From contig DHAH01000143.1 of the NCBI GenBank assembly GCA_002397345.1, forward strand, positions 482 through 8,970: a DNA stretch of 8,489 nt, read 5' to 3'. Shown in pieces: positions 1-6,095 of this stretch. The DNA comes from Clostridiales bacterium UBA4959. GTDB taxonomy: Bacteria > Bacillota > Clostridia > Oscillospirales > CAG-272. Numbering within the stretch: position 1 is the stretch's first letter; every line of letters starts with the position of its first letter. The notes under the pieces are model-generated. The model saw only the letters and a program-made list of their open reading frames with translations. It was not told the DNA's origin and did no database searches. The position numbers were made by a program, and so were the translations under genes.

Positions 1-1
1 G

Positions 2-937
2 CTGAAGGATTTCTTTGAAAACCGGCTGGCCGGGGCATTGAACCTGACCCGGGTCTCGGCGCCGCTTTTTGTAAAGCCGGAAACCGGTCTGAATGACAAC
101 CTGAATGGCGTGGAACGGCCGGTCACCTTTGATGTAACGGGCATCGGAGGAGACGAGGTGGAGATCGTCCATTCCCTGGCCAAATGGAAGAGAATGGCTC
201 TGAAGCGATACGGCTTTCCTCATGGGGAGGGTCTGTATACCGATATGAACGCCATCCGCCGCGACGAGGAAACGGACAATATGCACTCGATCTATGTTGA
301 TCAATGGGACTGGGAATATGTTATCACGCGCGAAGACCGCAATATCGATACGCTTAAAACAGCGGTACGGAGAATATACCGTTCGCTGCTGCATACCGAG
401 CATTATATCGCCGGTGAATACGATTTCGTCGATACGCTGCTGCCCGAGGAGATTAAATTCGTCACAGCGCAGGAGTTGGAGGACGAGTTTCCAAATCTCA
501 CGCCCAAACAACGCGAATACGAAATTGTGAAGCGCCACGGCGCGGTGTTTTTGATGTGTATCGGCGGCAAGCAGAAATCGGGCAATATCCACGACGGCCG
601 CGCGCCCGACTATGACGACTGGTCGCTCAACGGCGATATTATCGTGTATTATCCGGTGCTCGACAACGCGTTCGAGTTGTCAAGCATGGGCATACGCGTG
701 GACGAGGTATCGCTGCGCGCTCAGCTTGCGGAGCGCGGCTGTACCGAGCGTGAGAAGCTGCCCTTCCACCACGCGCTGCTCGCGGGCGAGCTGCCCTATA
801 CTATAGGCGGCGGCATAGGTCAGTCGCGTATGTGCATGTACTTCCTGCGCAAGGCGCATATCGGAGAGGTCCAGTCGTCCGTCTGGCGCGAAGAAGATAT
901 AATGCGCTGCAAAAAAGAGGGGATCGTGCTGTTGTAA
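2..937 (+). CDS. asnA: Aspartate--ammonia ligase (AsnA), 5'-truncated by the window edge
   Basis: Cytoplasmic enzyme that makes L-asparagine from L-aspartate, ammonia and ATP (AMP-forming); it has a class II aminoacyl-tRNA-synthetase-like fold. The frame is open from base 2, and the residues before the TTG at 38 ([12 protein letters not shown]) continue the family alignment, so that TTG is not the start. The true start lies left of the window, with roughly 20-30 N-terminal residues missing by comparison with the usual 330-345. Recognisable AsnA blocks in order are [22 protein letters not shown] (from about base 170), [46 protein letters not shown] and the C-terminal ATP/active-site block GGGIGQSR (806-829). 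The frame is intact to TAA at 937. It is unrelated to the glutamine-dependent AsnB. The 83-base gap to the next gene holds that gene's own promoter, so asnA is probably the end of a separate unit, although no terminator hairpin is visible. Identification is very secure. Confidence 0.96.
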   Translation: MKDFFENRLAGALNLTRVSAPLFVKPETGLNDNLNGVERPVTFDVTGIGGDEVEIVHSLAKWKRMALKRYGFPHGEGLYTDMNAIRRDEETDNMHSIYVDQWDWEYVITREDRNIDTLKTAVRRIYRSLLHTEHYIAGEYDFVDTLLPEEIKFVTAQELEDEFPNLTPKQREYEIVKRHGAVFLMCIGGKQKSGNIHDGRAPDYDDWSLNGDIIVYYPVLDNAFELSSMGIRVDEVSLRAQLAERGCTEREKLPFHHALLAGELPYTIGGGIGQSRMCMYFLRKAHIGEVQSSVWREEDIMRCKKEGIVLL

Positions 938-970
938 AAAACAGAACAAATTAGGCGCCCGAAGGAATTG

Positions 971-992
971 TTTACACTAATACCCTTGTAAA
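971..992. repeat. Inverted repeat TTTACA-N10-TGTAAA over the -35 region
   Basis: TTTACA at 971-976 and TGTAAA at 987-992 are perfect 6-base inverted arms separated by 10 bases. The right arm overlaps the -35 box at 986-991. The arrangement fits a binding site for a dimeric regulator, but the orientation of the arms does not match the TnrA-type TGTNA-N7-TNACA site. The regulator is unknown, and chance occurrence in AT-rich DNA is possible. Confidence 0.35.
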
Positions 993-1014
993 AGCCGTAC
1001 ATATAACGTATAAT
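986..1014 (+). promoter_or_regulatory. Sigma-A-type promoter of the DUF1538/PII-like module
   Basis: A -35-like TTGTAA (986-991), a 17-base spacer and a perfect -10 TATAAT (1009-1014). The expected transcription start, 6-8 bases past the -10, falls at about 1020-1022, on the ATG at 1021. The mRNA would then be leaderless or nearly so, which agrees with the lack of any Shine-Dalgarno sequence before that ATG. The assignment rests on consensus match and spacing only. Confidence 0.6.
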
Positions 1015-1023
1015 AGTTATATG
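1000..1023. repeat. Perfect 8-base inverted repeat enclosing the -10 box and the start codon
   Basis: CATATAAC (1000-1007) and GTTATATG (1016-1023) are exact reverse complements separated by 8 bases (GTATAATA). The spacer contains most of the -10 hexamer, and the right arm ends with the ATG start codon of the DUF1538 gene. As DNA it could be an operator that blocks RNA polymerase. If transcription starts near 1020 it would not form an RNA hairpin, which favours a DNA-binding role. The symmetry is seen directly; the function is inferred. Confidence 0.5.
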
Positions 1024-2661
1024 AAAACATTTAACACAATGCGGGAAGTTTTTCTTTCCTCGCTCCCGCTTGCGATTATAATTGTTATATGCGTTGCCGT
1101 ATGGCCGCTTTCTGATACAAGTGAGTATATAAAAATCGCTGTTGGCTATGTTTGCGTCGTGGTGGGGCAATCGTTGTTTCTCGTCGGATTGGACGAAAGT
1201 ATCTTGCCCGCGGGTAAGCTGGCGGGCAGCTCGATGAGTAAAATCGGCAATGTCGCCGCGATCATTGTGATCGGATTCTTGTTCGGGTTCTTTGCGACGG
1301 TGGCTGAACCGGCGCTTTCAGTGCTGGCGAATCAGGCCGGCCTGCTCACCGAAACCATAAACCCGCAGTTGTTCATTTGGGTGCTCAGCGGCGGCACGGG
1401 CGTTTTCGTCAGTATAGCACTTTACCGCATCATTAAAAATATCTCAATTAAAAAGCTCCTTGCCGTTTTATACCTGATAGTGTTCGCCGCGGTCTTTTTT
1501 GTGCCGGACGAATTTATCGGGCTCGCGTTTGACGGCAGCGGAGCGACAACGGGCGATGTTTCCGTTCCTTTTATGCTGGCGCTGGGAATCGGCATCGTTT
1601 CGGTTATGTCCAAACGCAAGACCAGCGACGATATTTTCGGCATCATCGGCATTGCGTCGGTCGGCTCGATATTGGCGCAGTTTATATACGGCGTCGTGAT
1701 AAACATCATGTACGGCGGCAGGATACCGCCTGCCGCGCCGTATAATCCCGGCGCGATCGAAAGTGCCGGTGAGATCATAAAAACAAATATCGCCGGCGTA
1801 TTTTTCGCCATACTGCCCATATTGATTTTATTTATCCCCATGCAGATATTTATTATCAAGCTGCCCGCGAAAAAATCGCTGAAGATGCTGTTGGGCATTG
1901 TCCCCGTCTGCGTCGGGCTGTTTATATTTTTGGCAGGCATTGACTACGGGTTCGCTTTCGCGGCAAAATATATCGGCGAGGTGTTTTGCGGCGATACAAG
2001 TACGCAGTGGTTTAGATGGCTGTTATTGCCGCTCGGATTTATTCTCGGCGCGGCGATAACGCTGACCGAACCGGCGGTGATAGTGCTGGGCAATCAACTT
2101 GAAGAAATCACCAACGGTCACATTAAGAAAAATACCATCCGCATTACGCTCGCGGTCGGTATAGGGTTCGCCAGTCTGCTTGCAATGTTAAAAATCCTGA
2201 CACAGATCAACATCCTGTGGTTCTTTATACCGCTGTATACGCTGGCGCTCGGTCTGATGCCGTTTACCTCCGATCTGTTCGTGGGGCTTGCTTTCGATTC
2301 GGGGGGCGTGTCAGGCGGCGCGATGACCTCCGCGTTCTTGACGCCGCTGACGCTTGGCGCGGCGCAAGCCGTCGCGTTGAGCGCGGGACCAAACGCGCAG
2401 TCAGTGCTTACAAACGGGTTTGGCATCATCGGGTTCGTTTCGGCGACGCCTATGATAGCGGTGCAGGTGCTCGGCATTATTTACGAGCGCAGGATGGCAA
2501 AATTCCGCATCCACAGCGCCGAGCTGGAGCAAGCCGAATTCGAAGAATTGTCCGCTTATGCGGGTGATAACGGCGATGAACTGTTATTAAAACAGGAAAA
2601 TACGGAACTTTTAACCGATAACGGCGTCGATAAATTAATACCCGAATCGGGCGGCGGCTGA
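1021..2661 (+). CDS. DUF1538 family polytopic membrane protein (putative transporter)
   Basis: A 546-residue, very hydrophobic inner-membrane protein of the DUF1538 family; its substrate is not established. It shows an internal duplication with a period of about 254 residues. The block GFxxTVAEPAL has its Glu at residue 96 and is matched by GAAITLTEPAV with Glu 350. The block DEFIGLAFDGSG (163-174) is matched by SDLFVGLAFDSGG (417-429). Each half also carries a block of the type LFLVGLDESILPAG or IFLAGIDYGFAFAA. Two pseudo-symmetric halves with acidic residues in membrane segments are typical of transporters; transport itself is an inference. The last 48 residues or so (from about 499) form a soluble acidic tail with about 13 Asp/Glu and 2 Lys. 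The start is ATG 1021, which has no Shine-Dalgarno and coincides with the predicted transcription start; ATG 1039 (codon 7) is an alternative, also without one. Two PII-like genes follow after 30 and 72 bases, suggesting they regulate this protein. Confidence 0.85.
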   Translation: MKTFNTMREVFLSSLPLAIIIVICVAVWPLSDTSEYIKIAVGYVCVVVGQSLFLVGLDESILPAGKLAGSSMSKIGNVAAIIVIGFLFGFFATVAEPALSVLANQAGLLTETINPQLFIWVLSGGTGVFVSIALYRIIKNISIKKLLAVLYLIVFAAVFFVPDEFIGLAFDGSGATTGDVSVPFMLALGIGIVSVMSKRKTSDDIFGIIGIASVGSILAQFIYGVVINIMYGGRIPPAAPYNPGAIESAGEIIKTNIAGVFFAILPILILFIPMQIFIIKLPAKKSLKMLLGIVPVCVGLFIFLAGIDYGFAFAAKYIGEVFCGDTSTQWFRWLLLPLGFILGAAITLTEPAVIVLGNQLEEITNGHIKKNTIRITLAVGIGFASLLAMLKILTQINILWFFIPLYTLALGLMPFTSDLFVGLAFDSGGVSGGAMTSAFLTPLTLGAAQAVALSAGPNAQSVLTNGFGIIGFVSATPMIAVQVLGIIYERRMAKFRIHSAELEQAEFEELSAYAGDNGDELLLKQENTELLTDNGVDKLIPESGGG

Positions 2662-2691
2662 TAAAGATAATGCCCTTACAGGTAATAATAA

Positions 2692-3009
2692 ATGAACAAA
2701 TCGGGATTGGACAATTTAAAATTCGCTGTAATAATCGCGGGTCGCGAGCGGAAAGAGGCAATACTGACCGATATTACCGCGCTTGAATGCCGGATTGTCA
2801 ATGTCGTTTACGGAAAAACCTCTGTCATAAGCGGTTATCTTTATGAGATGCTGGGTTTTGTACCCGAGGAGAACAAGGTGCTCTTCATCTGTATGATTAC
2901 AGCCGAAAAAGCCGCTGAACTCTTTGAGCTGTTAGGCAAAAAATATAATTTCGGCGACCCCAACACCGGGATCGCCTTCACCATACCGGTTAGCGGCATG
3001 GCTTTTTAG
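2692..3009 (+). CDS. PII-like (P-II family) small signalling protein, first of a pair
   Basis: A 105-residue soluble protein with the ferredoxin-like beta-alpha-beta-beta-alpha-beta pattern of PII proteins: strand LKFAVIIAG, a helix (KEAILTDITALE), strand RIVNVVYGK, a loop (SVISGYLYEMLGFVPEENK), strand VLFICMITA, helix EKAAELFELLGKKY, then the final block NTGIAFTIPVSGMAF. NTGIAFTIPV sits where classical GlnB/GlnK has the B-loop and last strand (GDGKIFV), but the GDGK nucleotide-binding residues and a long T-loop with a uridylylated Tyr are absent. Effector binding is therefore not predictable by analogy. Known relatives form trimers that bind membrane transporters or enzymes. Only a weak AGG (2680-2682) precedes ATG 2692, and the 30-base gap implies co-transcription with the DUF1538 gene. 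The family assignment rests on pattern recognition and is fairly secure; the ligand is unknown. Confidence 0.72.
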   Translation: MNKSGLDNLKFAVIIAGRERKEAILTDITALECRIVNVVYGKTSVISGYLYEMLGFVPEENKVLFICMITAEKAAELFELLGKKYNFGDPNTGIAFTIPVSGMAF

Positions 3010-3081
3010 GGAAAACGGGAGATATGCCGGGAGCGTATAATGTAGAGCTGCCGAAGGTTTCGCTTAAATGGGGTATACTCG

Positions 3082-3423
3082 ATGGATGTGAATGAAAAAT
3101 TCTATGCGCTGTTCATAATAGTGAATGCCGGACACACTGATTTTGTCACCGATCTGCTGCGCGAGCATGGTTCGTTCGGCGCGACTATAATCAACGCGCG
3201 CGGTGAAGGGATAAAACGTGAGGTGTTCATGGGCATCACGCTTGATACCGAAAAAGAAATAATATTGTCAGTGGTGAAAACAGAAACCGCACGGAGTTTT
3301 ATGACCGCGGTGAAAACAAATTCAGAGTGGAAGAACCGTCTTCACGGCATATGTTTCGCTATGCCCGTGGAGGCTGTGACGGGGCTTGGCACTACGATAA
3401 TTCCGCCCGTGGGTGTTAAATAG
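3082..3423 (+). CDS. PII-like (P-II family) small signalling protein, second of a pair
   Basis: A 113-residue soluble protein with a clear PII-type layout: strand FYALFIIVNAG, helix TDFVTDLLREHG, strand GATIINARGEG, a short T-loop region (IKREVFMGITLD), strand TEKEIILSVVK, helix TARSFMTAVKTN, then HGICFAMPVEAVTGL. GATIINARG and FAMPVE-GL resemble the annotated P-II family regulators found next to membrane proteins. The T-loop is much shorter than in GlnB and lacks the YRGAEY modification site, and no GDGK B-loop is present. It differs strongly from the preceding 105-residue protein, so the two are ancient paralogues rather than a recent duplication. The start is ATG 3082; upstream in-frame codons to the TAG at 3043 offer no ATG, GTG or TTG, while GTG 3088 is an alternative. 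No real Shine-Dalgarno is present, only GGGG at 3070-3073. It may bind the same DUF1538 protein, perhaps as a sensor for a different ligand. Confidence 0.78.
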   Translation: MDVNEKFYALFIIVNAGHTDFVTDLLREHGSFGATIINARGEGIKREVFMGITLDTEKEIILSVVKTETARSFMTAVKTNSEWKNRLHGICFAMPVEAVTGLGTTIIPPVGVK

Positions 3424-3434
3424 TCAAAAGAACG

Positions 3435-3440
3435 TATAAT
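3435..3440 (+). promoter_or_regulatory. Possible -10 box (TATAAT) upstream of the MBOAT gene
   Basis: A perfect TATAAT lies 12 bases after the preceding stop codon, in the context AACGTATAATA. That 11-mer is identical to the one at 1005-1015 in the stronger promoter. The -35 is poor: only GTGTTA or TGTTAA at a 15-16-base spacing. If used, the leader would be about 17 bases long, without a Shine-Dalgarno. This is a tentative internal promoter. Confidence 0.3.
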
Positions 3441-3463
3441 AACTGAAAGTCGAATGTAGTTAA

Positions 3464-4870
3464 ATGGTATTCAGCGGCATAACATTCCTGTTCTATTTTC
3501 TCCCCGCGATAATTGTACTTTATTATATAGCGCCGAAAAAGCTGAAAAACCTCGTAATGGTTATAGGCAGCTTCGTGTTTTTCGCGTGGGGCGAAATCAG
3601 ATATTTTCCCGTAATGATTTTACTTTCGATTGAAGATTTTGTCTGCGGGCGGCTCATGGAAAAATACCGTTCCAATGAAAAACGCCGGCGGATTTTTATG
3701 CTCATTTCGGTCTGCTCGAATCTGACAGTTCTACTTATTTATAAATATACAAACTTTTTTGTCGGCAACGCCTGCGCAATAATGGGCATCGAGGTTATAA
3801 AACTCAATATAATCCTGCCGCTCGGCGTGTCGTTCAACTGCTTTCAGTCGATTTCTTACGCCATCGACGTCTATCGCGGCACAACAAGCTGCGAAAAAAG
3901 TTATTATGATTATCTCACCTACACAACGCTCTTTCCACAGGTTATAGCCGGTCCCATCGTGCGATATGTGACGGTCGAAAATGACCTCGACGACCATATG
4001 CTCACGCGCGACAGTCTGTCAGCGGGTATGAGGCGCTTCACCGTCGGGCTTGCCAAAAAAGTGCTGATTGCCAACAACGTCGGCTATATATGGAATCTTG
4101 TTTCCACAGGACACGCGGGCGAGCCGTCGGTACTCCTGTACTGGATCGGTATCACAGCGTATACCTTCCAGATTTATTTCGATTTTTCGGGTTATTCGGA
4201 TATGGCGATCGGGCTGGCGCGCGTGTTCGGGCTGACTTTTGACGAAAACTTCGACTACCCGTATATTTCGCGCAGCATCACCGAATTTTGGCGGCGCTGG
4301 CACATCACGCTGTCGACGTGGTTCCGCGATTATGTATACATTCCGCTTGGCGGTAATCGCGTCTCGAAGGTGCGGCATATCCTGAACCTGCTTATCGTTT
4401 GGGGGCTCACAGGTTTTTGGCACGGCGCGTCATGGAACTTTATCATTTGGGGATTATATTTCGCCGTTATTCTGATCTGTGAAAAATATTTTCTTTCGAA
4501 GCTGCTGGACAAGCTGCCGTCGTTTGTCCGGCGCATATATACGCTGCTGCTTGTAATGATAAGCTGGGTGATATTCTATTTCGAGGACATGGGCGCGCTT
4601 GTTAATTATTTAAAAGGTATGTTTGGTTTTACCGGCGTGCCGTTGTTTAATAATGGATCGCTGTATTATCTGCTCGGCTACGGGCTGATTTTCATCGTGG
4701 CGGGTTATTTTTCGACGCCGCATTTCAAAAAGCTCATCGATTACGCCGAATCGAGCGATAAAAAACGCGTCTGGATCGGCGCCTCCGCGGCGTATATAGC
4801 GGTGTTCGCCTGCTGCGTTGCGTATCTGGTGAACAGCACCTATAACCCGTTCCTGTATTTCCGCTTTTAA
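3464..4870 (+). CDS. MBOAT family O-acyltransferase (AlgI-like)
   Basis: A 468-residue multi-spanning membrane-bound O-acyltransferase that moves acyl (usually acetyl) groups across the membrane for O-acylation of a surface polymer. The N-terminus MVFSGITFLFYFLP is the standard AlgI-family start and fixes the initiation codon at ATG 3464, although no Shine-Dalgarno precedes it. Family blocks are YYIAPKKLKNLVMVIGSFVFFAWGE, LPLGVSFNCFQSISYAIDVYRG, FPQVIAGPIVRY, YFDFSGYSDMAIGLARVFG (with the FDFSGYSDMA signature), FWRRWHITLSTWFRDYVYIPLGGNR with conserved His 280, and LTGFWHGASWNFIIWG with His 320, the presumed catalytic His, at almost the same number as His 322 of AlgI. The length is normal. It is followed after 55 bases by a DHHW protein, its usual extracytoplasmic partner. 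Which polymer or acyl group is used cannot be told, because no glycan synthesis genes are in view. DltB is a less likely alternative because no dltA, dltC or dltD lies alongside. Confidence 0.93.
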   Translation: MVFSGITFLFYFLPAIIVLYYIAPKKLKNLVMVIGSFVFFAWGEIRYFPVMILLSIEDFVCGRLMEKYRSNEKRRRIFMLISVCSNLTVLLIYKYTNFFVGNACAIMGIEVIKLNIILPLGVSFNCFQSISYAIDVYRGTTSCEKSYYDYLTYTTLFPQVIAGPIVRYVTVENDLDDHMLTRDSLSAGMRRFTVGLAKKVLIANNVGYIWNLVSTGHAGEPSVLLYWIGITAYTFQIYFDFSGYSDMAIGLARVFGLTFDENFDYPYISRSITEFWRRWHITLSTWFRDYVYIPLGGNRVSKVRHILNLLIVWGLTGFWHGASWNFIIWGLYFAVILICEKYFLSKLLDKLPSFVRRIYTLLLVMISWVIFYFEDMGALVNYLKGMFGFTGVPLFNNGSLYYLLGYGLIFIVAGYFSTPHFKKLIDYAESSDKKRVWIGASAAYIAVFACCVAYLVNSTYNPFLYFRF

Positions 4871-4925
4871 GCGGTGAGCCGCGGGGTAAAATGACCAAAA
4901 CAAGTGGATAGCCGGAAAATGGTAT

Positions 4926-6071
4926 ATGAAAACAAATAAACTGAATTACAATATAATCTTTTTCGCGTCGTTTATACTCATATGGTTCGCCGTGACAATA
5001 TATAATTTTTTCAAGCCCGTCAGCGATTTTTCCGAAAATGAGAACCGGTATTTGGCGAAGTTCCCAAAAGCCGAGGTTAGCACTATTTTAGACGGCACCT
5101 ATATGAACGATATCGAAAATTATATAAACGACCGCTTCGTCGCGCGTGATTTTTGGATCAGCATGCAGAGCGTGCTGCAGTATGCGTCAGGTAAGCGCGA
5201 AAACAACGGCGTATACATCTGCTCCGACAAAAGCGGCACGGGCGCGCTGATAAGTAAACTGAACGGCCCGAACGACGCTTATATTGATAAAAATATCGCT
5301 GCGATAAACCGTTTTATCGACGTGACCGGACTGCCCGCTACGCTGATGGTAGTGCCGAGCGCCTCGAGCATCCAATCGTACAGCTATGCTTTCATCGCGT
5401 CTCCGTGGGATGAAAAAGCAGTGATTGACCGTATATATTCTGATGTAAAGGCGGGTTGCTTGTCGGTTTACGAAACACTTTCGGCGCACAAGGACGAATA
5501 TATCTATTACCGCACCGACCACCACTGGACGACTTTTGGCGCGTCATTGGCGTATAAAGCGTATTGTGAGTACGTGGGACTAAAACCTGCCGAATTTACA
5601 GCAACGGAAGTCAGTAAATCTTTTAACGGCACGTTGTACTCATCCTCCGGCGTGCGTTTTATAAAAAGCGACACGATAAACGCCTACAAGTATTCCGGCA
5701 AAGCAACCTGTATAATTAACGACGGTACAAAACAAACCGAGCGCGACAGTATATATTTCGACGAGTTTTTAGATAAAAAAGATAAATACGCTTACTTTCT
5801 GGGTCAAAATCAACCGGTAATCACCGTAACAGGCGAAGCCGGGGGCGGGAAATTATTGATATTTAAAGACTCTTACGCCCATTGCATGGCACCCATGCTT
5901 CTGGAAAATTATTCGGAGATAACGCTTGTTGATCTGCGGTATATAAATAAATCGTTTGACCGCTATTTCAACATCGGAGATTATGACCGTGTGCTTTTCC
6001 TGTACAGCATCGATTCTTTCGTAAATTATGACGATATAGGCAGACTGACACTGGTTGAATCCGGAAAATAA
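4926..6071 (+). CDS. DHHW family protein, AlgJ/AlgX-like SGNH-type acyltransferase partner
   Basis: A 381-residue protein with one N-terminal membrane anchor (about residues 8-27, NIIFFASFILIWFAVTIYNF) and the rest outside the cell. It has the DHHW family layout: FSENENRYLAKFP and NDIENYINDRFVARDFW near the start, the signature YRTDHHWTTFGA (D198, H199, H200, W201) in the middle, and LLIFKDSYAHCMAPML (K314, D315, S316) near the end. By analogy with AlgJ/AlgX, Ser 316 would be the nucleophile and the Asp198/His200 pair the rest of the triad, completing transfer of an acyl group exported by the adjacent MBOAT to an external polymer. The catalytic roles are inferred from the family. The start is ATG 4926, with at best a weak GGA (4913-4915) upstream; no better in-frame start is apparent. 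It is probably co-transcribed with the MBOAT gene and, 24 bases later, with the DUF368 gene. Confidence 0.88.
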   Translation: MKTNKLNYNIIFFASFILIWFAVTIYNFFKPVSDFSENENRYLAKFPKAEVSTILDGTYMNDIENYINDRFVARDFWISMQSVLQYASGKRENNGVYICSDKSGTGALISKLNGPNDAYIDKNIAAINRFIDVTGLPATLMVVPSASSIQSYSYAFIASPWDEKAVIDRIYSDVKAGCLSVYETLSAHKDEYIYYRTDHHWTTFGASLAYKAYCEYVGLKPAEFTATEVSKSFNGTLYSSSGVRFIKSDTINAYKYSGKATCIINDGTKQTERDSIYFDEFLDKKDKYAYFLGQNQPVITVTGEAGGGKLLIFKDSYAHCMAPMLLENYSEITLVDLRYINKSFDRYFNIGDYDRVLFLYSIDSFVNYDDIGRLTLVESGK

Positions 6072-6095
6072 AAATAAATTTTATGGGCTTTCTAA

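Noticed and set aside
38..937. asnA starting at TTG 38
   Set aside because: The frame is open upstream to base 2 and the upstream residues align with the family, so the gene is simply cut by the window edge.
971..992. TnrA/GlnR-type nitrogen-control site
   Set aside because: The arm orientation is TTTACA-N10-TGTAAA, not the inward TGTNA-N7-TNACA arrangement of those sites.
1422..1940. 172-codon open frame on the minus strand inside the DUF1538 gene
   Set aside because: It lies fully antisense to a clear membrane-protein gene and its composition mirrors that gene; no family motif is recognisable.
3040..3459. Start-stop minimal reading frames ATGTAG at 3040-3045 and 3454-3459 as translation-stalling elements
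   Set aside because: Both are six-base matches easily expected by chance and neither has a ribosome binding site.
4019..4423. 134-codon minus-strand frame inside the MBOAT gene
   Set aside because: It is antisense to strongly conserved MBOAT motifs and has no recognisable domain.
4861..4882. Small overlapping stems (CCGCTT/AAGCGG and GCGG/CCGC) at the end of the MBOAT gene as a terminator or attenuator
   Set aside because: The stems are only 4-6 pairs, one with a 2-base loop, and no T-run follows.
3464..6071. D-alanylation (dltB/dltD) system
   Set aside because: No dltA or dltC is present and the second protein carries the DHHW signature rather than DltD features.
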